This document shows, piece by piece, positions 6,978 through 11,781 of a stretch of 11,781 nucleotides of DNA. Every line of letters begins with the position of its first letter. Positions within the stretch are counted from its first letter, which is position 1. The position numbers and the translations under genes are program-made. The stretch covers positions 1 to 11,781 of the forward strand of contig CAJUIM010000116.1 in NCBI GenBank assembly GCA_910586275.1, written 5' to 3'. Under the pieces are notes generated by a model. It did no database searches. It saw only the letters and a program-made list of their open reading frames with translations, and had not been told where the DNA came from. This DNA is from an uncultured Lachnospiraceae bacterium (GTDB lineage Bacteria; Bacillota; Clostridia; Lachnospirales; Lachnospiraceae).

Positions 6978-8791
6978 AATCTGCTCTCCTCCGCTTCACA
7001 GCCCAGATACCTGCGCCAGAATTCTCCGTTGGTTATCTCCCCTGCCCGCTCCTGCCATTCCCTTTTCACCGCTTCATACCGCTTTTTTGCTAAACGCATC
7101 AATTCCCTATATGACCGATATAGTTCCTTCATGCTTCTCACATCCCGGTACGTCACAAATCCCTTACGGCTGGCAAAGTCATAGTTCAGCGCAGCCCCTG
7201 CCCGGTACAGATGAGCAATGTGAGGTTCCGCCACAGGCACCACTGCCATCCGGTCAGGCGCAAGGAATATCCCGTTCAGGAAGATAAGACGTTTCAGTCT
7301 CTGCCATTTGGATTCCTTGAATTCCATTGTCCTCTGATATGCCAAATAGTCAAAAGGCAGCGGCAGTTCTTCCATATGCTCCAGCCTATACCCCTTTTCC
7401 ATGACTTTCCTGTTGATTTCCTCCCCGTCCTGCTCCTTCATCCAGTCAATCCCCCGGAAAAAATCATTTGCCCCGTCCAGCAGCAGCCAAGCGTTCCGAT
7501 ACCGCAGCGTAAACACTTCACGCATAAACCACCTTCCAAACTCTTTCCTAAACTGTTTCTCCGTATAGGGAATATTCCTAACCGCATTATCGATCAGCTT
7601 ATTCCGGAAAATATAATAATAATAGGATGAACTGTATTTGTTTTCAAAAGGCTCATGCCATACGCAGATTCCGTTCATCAGAATCAAATGCTTCATATTC
7701 CTAAGACCATATTCCACGTCGTCCCCACGGATAAAAATGGGCAGCGGCAAGTTATCCTCCCGTACCACCTCCATCGGCATGGCACAGTAAAACCATGCAT
7801 TATAGTCACACTTTTCCTCCCATTCGTTATATAGGCAGGCATCCAAAATACGAAGATCCAGCCCGCTCTTCCGGCTGATCAGCTGTCCATTGTTCCAATA
7901 ACCACCCGATTCCGTCTGAAACCATTGGGCATCGGTGCGCAGCATGGCGCCTCCTACATATGCCTCCTTATATTCCGGTTTCAGCATGGTCAGAAGCCGG
8001 TAAGTACGGTATATGGATTCCGGCTGTATCACCACATCGTCGTCCATCAGCAGCACATGGGTCACCCTGTCTGTTTCCGGAAGCCTTAACGCTTCCAGCA
8101 GCCCCCGCGTGAACCCGCCCGCGCCCCCTGCATTTTTATTGGGAAATACATGTATTTTCTTACTCTTAAACTCCTGCCCGTCCAAAGTCTTTGCGTTGTC
8201 GGCAATGAAGACACGCAGCCTGCCTGTCAGTTCCGAATCGTCGTTTTCCAGCAGTTCCTGCTCCAAAATGCGCATATTTTTATACACATATTTTTCACGT
8301 CTGTAAGTACATATAATCAAGGCGGCTGAAACATCCTGCAGTTCCTCCGCATCCATCTGCGTGTAATAAAATCCGGCATAAAACCTGGCACCCTCTTCCA
8401 AAGCCATCAGGTTGAATGTATACATCCCCTGTGTCCCTCCGTCCGGGAACCGGCCGCAAATCTCCCTGACTTCCTCTGCCGTGTCACAATAAAACTCATC
8501 CACTACCCTAGACACAGTCTGCGTGGGCATTTTTTCTTTATACAGCAGAGAAACCCTGAATTTTCCCTGCAGCTTCAGGCATATGTTCAGATTCTTAAGT
8601 TTCGTGTATTTGTACCATTTTGATGCGGAAAAGCCGTTAAAATATGTATCAAAAGACAACATTGCTTCTTCTTCCAACTCTATATATTCGTCTGCCAGAC
8701 AATATCTGACTTCTCCGTATCTCCTGAAAAACAGTGCTTCCTCCACGCATATGCCTGTCTGGGGATAAATAATGTTCTGCAGTCTTACCAT
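6974..8791 (-). CDS. GlfT2-like family 2 glycosyltransferase (second of a pair)
   Basis: A 605-residue cytoplasmic/membrane-associated GT-A transferase resembling the mycobacterial galactofuranosyltransferase GlfT2. Residues 1-150 form the beta-rich N-terminal domain. The catalytic domain follows with AALIICTYRRE (156-166), PNKNAGGAGGFTRG (217-230), the metal-binding DDD (250-252), WFYCAMP (333-339), the catalytic RGDDVEYG (355-362) and VWHE (377-380). A helical C-terminal region runs to 605, close to GlfT2 length. The start is the ATG at 8789-8791, whose product aligns from its first residues with the upstream paralogue. A longer frame to 8902 lies wholly inside that paralogue's 3' end and adds a low-complexity acidic leader. 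It overlaps the upstream gene by 7 bp and the downstream gene by 4 bp. Transfer of galactofuranose is likely by homology but not proven. Confidence 0.88.
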   Translation of the reverse strand: MVRLQNIIYPQTGICVEEALFFRRYGEVRYCLADEYIELEEEAMLSFDTYFNGFSASKWYKYTKLKNLNICLKLQGKFRVSLLYKEKMPTQTVSRVVDEFYCDTAEEVREICGRFPDGGTQGMYTFNLMALEEGARFYAGFYYTQMDAEELQDVSAALIICTYRREKYVYKNMRILEQELLENDDSELTGRLRVFIADNAKTLDGQEFKSKKIHVFPNKNAGGAGGFTRGLLEALRLPETDRVTHVLLMDDDVVIQPESIYRTYRLLTMLKPEYKEAYVGGAMLRTDAQWFQTESGGYWNNGQLISRKSGLDLRILDACLYNEWEEKCDYNAWFYCAMPMEVVREDNLPLPIFIRGDDVEYGLRNMKHLILMNGICVWHEPFENKYSSSYYYYIFRNKLIDNAVRNIPYTEKQFRKEFGRWFMREVFTLRYRNAWLLLDGANDFFRGIDWMKEQDGEEINRKVMEKGYRLEHMEELPLPFDYLAYQRTMEFKESKWQRLKRLIFLNGIFLAPDRMAVVPVAEPHIAHLYRAGAALNYDFASRKGFVTYRDVRSMKELYRSYRELMRLAKKRYEAVKREWQERAGEITNGEFWRRYLGCEAEESRL

Positions 8792-10353
8792 ATCCTCATC
8801 TCCCGTCCTTCCACTTCCTCTTTTTCCTCCTTTGTTCCATTCCGTTTTATCTTCATCCAATATCTCGTCCTCATCCGATAAACCAGATAAACTTTCCTCC
8901 ACCGGAAAGAATTCATATAACGGCTTACCCTTTTCTTCTTCGCCAATGATACATGCAGCCTGGCATTATCCTTATGCATAAACCACTTCCGGCCTTTGAG
9001 AAAATCCCCAAAAGCCCTTATAAGGAAATATTCCAGCAGAAAATCCCCTCGGTTATGGGCATCCGAAATTTTCCCGAAAAATTTTTGCCACAGTTCATCC
9101 GGCCCGTTTCCCGCCTTGCCGGCAACCGCATTCACCACCATAGCATTCCTGCAGTCATAATATGCCGTCAGGGGAGACTGCCGGTATTCATATGTCTCAT
9201 GCCATACTTGTATCCCGTTCAGTATGATAGGATTCCCCCCATGCCGCAGCCCGTACTCCGCATCATCGCAGTGCAGGAAAAAAGGCAGGGGACTGTTTTT
9301 TCGGACATACCCGATGGGGAAACAGGCAAACCACCATCCGCCATACTCCCCTCCGCGGTTCTCATTCATGTCCCAAAGACATTCCCTCTCTCCCATGTCC
9401 CTGTTCCATCCTATATGGCGTATGTCCCCGCCGTTCCATATTTCCAAGGCAGTATACTGCACCTCCGGCCTGTCCATGCGGAACATCCTCCCCGCCACCG
9501 CTTCTTCCGCATACCCTGCTCTCACAAAGGACAGCAGCGCATACAGCCGGCAGAGGCTTTCCCACTGAAGCACCACATCATCATCCATCAGAACTACATG
9601 GGTGGCCGGGTACTCTCCCAGTCTCCCCACCGTCTCCTCCATCCCTCTGGCAAATCCTCCGGAACCCCCGGTATTGGGATTATGGAAAACGGCAATTCCG
9701 TCTCCGTAACTCCCCTCAAGTTCGGAAGCATTATCAATGACGACAGCCTCCAGCCAGCCATTCTCCCCTATGCCTTCTCTTCCTCCCCGCCTTCCCGCCG
9801 CTCCGCCCTTCCTGTTTTCCTCTCTTTCCGTTTCTGCTTTTCCTGCTTTCAGCACATTTATTATCCGTTCCAGCTGTCTGCGCCGTTTGTAAGTGCATAT
9901 GACCAAAGAAATACGCACATCCCGCAGAACAGCAGTTTCCGTTTCAATCCATGCTTCCAGACAGCTTTCTTCCTCTGCCCGAAACATAAAATACAGCAGG
10001 CCGTCCTGCAAGTCCCCGGCTCCTTCCACGCAGTGCCTTACCTCTTCCCTGCATCCGCAGCCGCTTTCTGCCTGCATTTCCGCCATGCAGGTGACACCGT
10101 CCGTTTTTCCTTCCCGCAAAACCCGAATATTCCCTTTCCCGCTTATTCTCCACACAAAAATAAAGTCTGTCAGATCGGTATATTTTCTCCATGCGCCTAA
10201 GTCAAATGCATTCATATAGGTATCCGTGCTGATTTGCCCGTCCTTGGGAACCAGAATCCGCCCCGCTTCCGTTTTTATCCCGCAGGATGCCCGGATATAC
10301 AGTCCTTTGTCGGATCCGCTTCCGTCATATGTAACCATACGCTGCAATACCAT
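8785..10353 (-). CDS. GlfT2-like family 2 glycosyltransferase (first of a pair)
   Basis: A 522-residue GT-A transferase, paralogous to the next gene. The N-terminal beta domain covers about 1-145. The catalytic domain shows ISLVICTYKRR (148-158), NPNTGGSGGFARG (225-237), DDD (257-259), WWFACFP (340-346), HCDDAEYG (361-368) and VWHE (383-386), the same motif set as GlfT2. It is about 80 residues shorter than its partner, mostly in the C-terminal helical region. It carries an unusual charged, Gly/Arg/Glu-rich insert (about 171-199) between the first two structural elements of the GT-A fold. The ATG at 10351-10353 follows AGGTGAG at about six bases. It is the first glycan gene after the recombinase and is separated from it by 155 bp that may hold a promoter. 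Mycobacteria use two GlfT enzymes in sequence, and a comparable division of labour is possible here. Confidence 0.88.
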   Translation of the reverse strand: MVLQRMVTYDGSGSDKGLYIRASCGIKTEAGRILVPKDGQISTDTYMNAFDLGAWRKYTDLTDFIFVWRISGKGNIRVLREGKTDGVTCMAEMQAESGCGCREEVRHCVEGAGDLQDGLLYFMFRAEEESCLEAWIETETAVLRDVRISLVICTYKRRRQLERIINVLKAGKAETEREENRKGGAAGRRGGREGIGENGWLEAVVIDNASELEGSYGDGIAVFHNPNTGGSGGFARGMEETVGRLGEYPATHVVLMDDDVVLQWESLCRLYALLSFVRAGYAEEAVAGRMFRMDRPEVQYTALEIWNGGDIRHIGWNRDMGERECLWDMNENRGGEYGGWWFACFPIGYVRKNSPLPFFLHCDDAEYGLRHGGNPIILNGIQVWHETYEYRQSPLTAYYDCRNAMVVNAVAGKAGNGPDELWQKFFGKISDAHNRGDFLLEYFLIRAFGDFLKGRKWFMHKDNARLHVSLAKKKRVSRYMNSFRWRKVYLVYRMRTRYWMKIKRNGTKEEKEEVEGREMRIW

Positions 10354-10394
10354 CTATCTCACCTGCCCAATCCGCACCGCTGCGAAGCATATTT

Positions 10395-10432
10395 GAAAAA
10401 ATCATTCAAGTATTAGAAAAAATCATTCAAGT
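10395..10432. promoter_or_regulatory. Two exact 17-bp direct repeats spaced 21 bp, upstream of the glycosyltransferase genes
   Basis: On the minus strand ACTTGAATGATTTTTTC occurs twice (10416-10432 and 10395-10411), 21 bp apart, that is, two helical turns on the same DNA face. They lie 42-79 bp upstream of the first glycosyltransferase start. Each contains TTGAAT, which could serve as a -35 hexamer; AATGAT 18 bp after the first is a weak -10. An operator for one of the two local regulators, or an accessory site for the recombinase, would fit. Neither is shown. Confidence 0.5.
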
Positions 10433-10471
10433 TCTTCACCGAAACGGAAACTATGTAAGCGATATCAAAGA

Positions 10472-10497
10472 TTCGTCTTTCCGGCTGGTAAGGCGAA
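10472..10497 (-). terminator. Hairpin just after the recombinase gene
   Basis: Positions 10472-10482 pair with 10487-10497 (11 positions with one mismatch and one G-U) around a four-base loop, starting 12 bp after the recombinase stop codon. The minus-strand sequence after it is TCTTTGATATC, a poor T tract. It may act as a weak terminator or attenuator between the recombinase and the glycan genes. Confidence 0.4.
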
Positions 10498-10508
10498 CAA
10501 TCCGGGAC

Positions 10509-11510
10509 TTAGGAAATCATATTGATGCAGTTTTCTTTCTGACGCAGCGAAGTATGCGCATAAAAGTCCATGGTAGTACGGGTGGACGCATGGCCTAAGA
10601 TAGACGAAACCGTTTTACAGTCAATCCCCTGTTCCAGACAGGCCGTAGCAAAACCATGCCTCATGGCATGAAAATTGCAGTCCTGCATTTTACAATGCCG
10701 CAGAATCGTCTTAAATCTTTTCTGGACATTCCTCGGCTCCGTACATACGGTGCTTCCTGTCAGCAAATAAAACTCTCCGTCTTTGCGCATTGCCCTCAGG
10801 ATGTCCGCCAAATATTGGGGAATGGGAATTTCCCTTGCGGAAGTCGCCGATTTCGGAGGCCGGACATACAATACCGTTTTCGGCTGCCCGTCAGAATGCT
10901 CCGGATTGGCAATGCGAGATATGGTTCTGCGTATTTTGAATGTATTTGAGGAAAAATCCAAATCCCCCCATTTCAGCCCGCACAATTCGCCGATGCGTAT
11001 GCCCGTCCCCCTGCATAGCAGGACACCCACGGAAAAAATGTCATTCTTCCCCAATAAATACTCTTTCATAGGAAGGCTGTCCTGATGAATCAGAATCCTG
11101 GACTCCTGCCTGCGGCAGTGCATGCGGCAATACTGCAGCAGGCTGTCGTCCAGATCCCCCATCCGTATTCCATGGCGCAGAACCGACCGGAAAGTAATAA
11201 GCACCGAATTCATCGTGGAATCCGCCAGCCCCTTTTCCCGCATCCTGCCGATAAACGTAAGAATCTCATCCCCGCTCAGCTGCCGTAAAGCGCTCCGTTC
11301 AAACACAGGCAGTATATGCCTGTAAATGCAATAATGATAATTAAAATAAGTGCTTTTCTTCACCTCTGTATACCGCTCCTGCAGCCAAAGACCACACAAT
11401 TCCCCAAACGTTTCACAGGACTGACTGCCTTTCCCTTCCCGCCCGCAAAGCGGAAACCTCCTCTCTTCTGTCTCTTCCAGAATATTCTTCTGTTTTTTTG
11501 TCTTACCCAT
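10509..11510 (-). CDS. Tyrosine recombinase/integrase
   Basis: A 333-residue site-specific recombinase. An N-terminal SAM-like core-binding domain (about 33-118) precedes the catalytic domain. All active-site residues are present: Arg172 in GTGIRIGELCGL, Lys220 on the beta hairpin (RPPKSATSAREIPIP), His281 and Arg284 in HAMRHGFAT, His307 in LGHAS and the nucleophile Tyr317 in MDFYAH. The gene is therefore intact and probably active. The start chosen is the ATG at 11508-11510, eight bases after AGGAG. An in-frame GTG at 11516 sits too close to that site. It stands first in the gene series, about 220 bp inside the right inverted repeat, with its own promoter. Its natural substrates are most simply the 52-bp terminal repeats. 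An integrase of a mobile element is the alternative. No excisionase gene is visible. Confidence 0.93.
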   Translation of the reverse strand: MGKTKKQKNILEETEERRFPLCGREGKGSQSCETFGELCGLWLQERYTEVKKSTYFNYHYCIYRHILPVFERSALRQLSGDEILTFIGRMREKGLADSTMNSVLITFRSVLRHGIRMGDLDDSLLQYCRMHCRRQESRILIHQDSLPMKEYLLGKNDIFSVGVLLCRGTGIRIGELCGLKWGDLDFSSNTFKIRRTISRIANPEHSDGQPKTVLYVRPPKSATSAREIPIPQYLADILRAMRKDGEFYLLTGSTVCTEPRNVQKRFKTILRHCKMQDCNFHAMRHGFATACLEQGIDCKTVSSILGHASTRTTMDFYAHTSLRQKENCINMIS

Positions 11511-11589
11511 TTTCACCGCTCCTTTCCTTCTGCATTTTCATTCCCCCGTGAATCGCCGTAATGAGAAGATCTCCGGCATTCCTTATATT

Positions 11590-11619
11590 ATTATACTTAC
11601 TGCAAAAACTATGCGTCAC
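11590..11619 (-). promoter_or_regulatory. Probable sigma-70-type promoter of the recombinase
   Basis: On the minus strand a perfect -10 TATAAT (11590-11595) is preceded at 18 bp by GTGACG (11614-11619), four of six matches to TTGACA. Transcription would start near 11582, about 70 bp before the recombinase ATG. The promoter is inside the inverted repeats, so it moves with the gene in either orientation. Confidence 0.65.
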
Positions 11620-11729
11620 CGGCGGATGCAAAGCAGATACGGGAATGCTCTTGTGTTTCGGCTGAACGTATCACAGCAGTGGGCATCGTCCGGCAAGGAA
11701 TCCGGCGCAGGCATAAAACCGAAAGTTGA

Positions 11730-11781
11730 TTTCCGGTAACAGTTCAGCCTGAATGTTGTGTTGAGAGGCGGACGCACGGGA
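11730..11781 (-). repeat. Right arm of the 52-bp perfect terminal inverted repeat
   Basis: This is the exact reverse complement of 4-55 and reaches the last base of the window, so its outer limit is unknown. It lies about 110 bp upstream of the recombinase promoter. The DNA between it and the recombinase gene (11511-11729) contains no other convincing gene. Confidence 0.93.

Noticed and set aside
8792..8902. Upstream extension of the second glycosyltransferase to 8902
   Set aside because: The extra 37 residues lie fully within the preceding gene and are low-complexity and acidic. The internal ATG at 8791 matches the start of the paralogue and has a gggag/gagg ribosome site.
8953..10200. Long plus-strand open frame (415 codons) opposite the first glycosyltransferase
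   Set aside because: It is antisense to a gene with clear GlfT2 motifs. Its translation is Pro/Ser/His-rich with no family pattern, and it lacks a convincing ribosome site.
11656..11675. Partial resemblance to the terminal repeat (GGCTGAAC) in the recombinase leader
   Set aside because: The match is about eight continuous bases with gaps around it, so chance is a sufficient explanation.
1..11781. Circular plasmid or phage genome
   Set aside because: Circular contigs show direct terminal overlap. The ends here match only as inverted repeats, and no replication, partition, capsid or terminase gene is present.

Overview
The window reads as one self-contained, IR-bounded surface-glycan cassette from a Gram-positive anaerobe. 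Clostridia, probably a gut Lachnospiraceae-like Firmicute, is the best guess. The evidence is strong AGGAGG-type ribosome binding sites, a clean TATAAT promoter, teichoic-acid-type transferase chemistry and the style of the regulators. The assignment is inference, since no rRNA or tRNA is present. All ten convincing genes lie on the minus strand, so transcription runs from the right end of the window to the left end.

Ends: positions 4-55 and 11730-11781 are a perfect 52-bp inverted repeat, so the segment begins and ends with the same sequence in opposite orientation. Just inside the right copy are a promoter (11590-11619) and a complete tyrosine recombinase gene (10509-11510). This is the layout expected of a DNA segment that inverts, here carrying a whole operon rather than only a promoter. 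It would also fit a mobile element, or a contig that broke at an inverted repeat.

Operon (minus strand, right to left): after the recombinase comes a hairpin and a pair of 21-bp-spaced direct repeats (10395-10432). These are followed by two overlapping GlfT2-like family-2 glycosyltransferases and a CDP-glycerol-type (TagB/TagF-like) polymer transferase with an N-terminal FAM3/ILEI-like domain whose halves appear in swapped order. Next come an APS-kinase-like protein (cysC type), an ATP sulfurylase (sat) and a small helix-turn-helix protein. A 105-bp tandem repeat able to fold separates cysC from sat. A 329-bp gap with a 164-bp near-palindrome separates this block from a CPA2-type cation:proton antiporter, a pyruvate-kinase-like enzyme lacking the C-terminal domain, and an XRE-type regulator whose stop codon lies 7 bp from the left inverted repeat.

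How it could work together (inference): the two GlfT2-like enzymes and the TagF-like enzyme would build or decorate a furanose/polyol-phosphate-containing wall glycan. Sat and the kinase would make PAPS, or a related activated anion, for its modification. The antiporter, the pyruvate-kinase-like protein and the two regulators are accessory. Site-specific inversion could make this trait phase-variable. No sulfotransferase, UDP-galactopyranose mutase, flippase or polymerase is present, so partners must lie outside the window.
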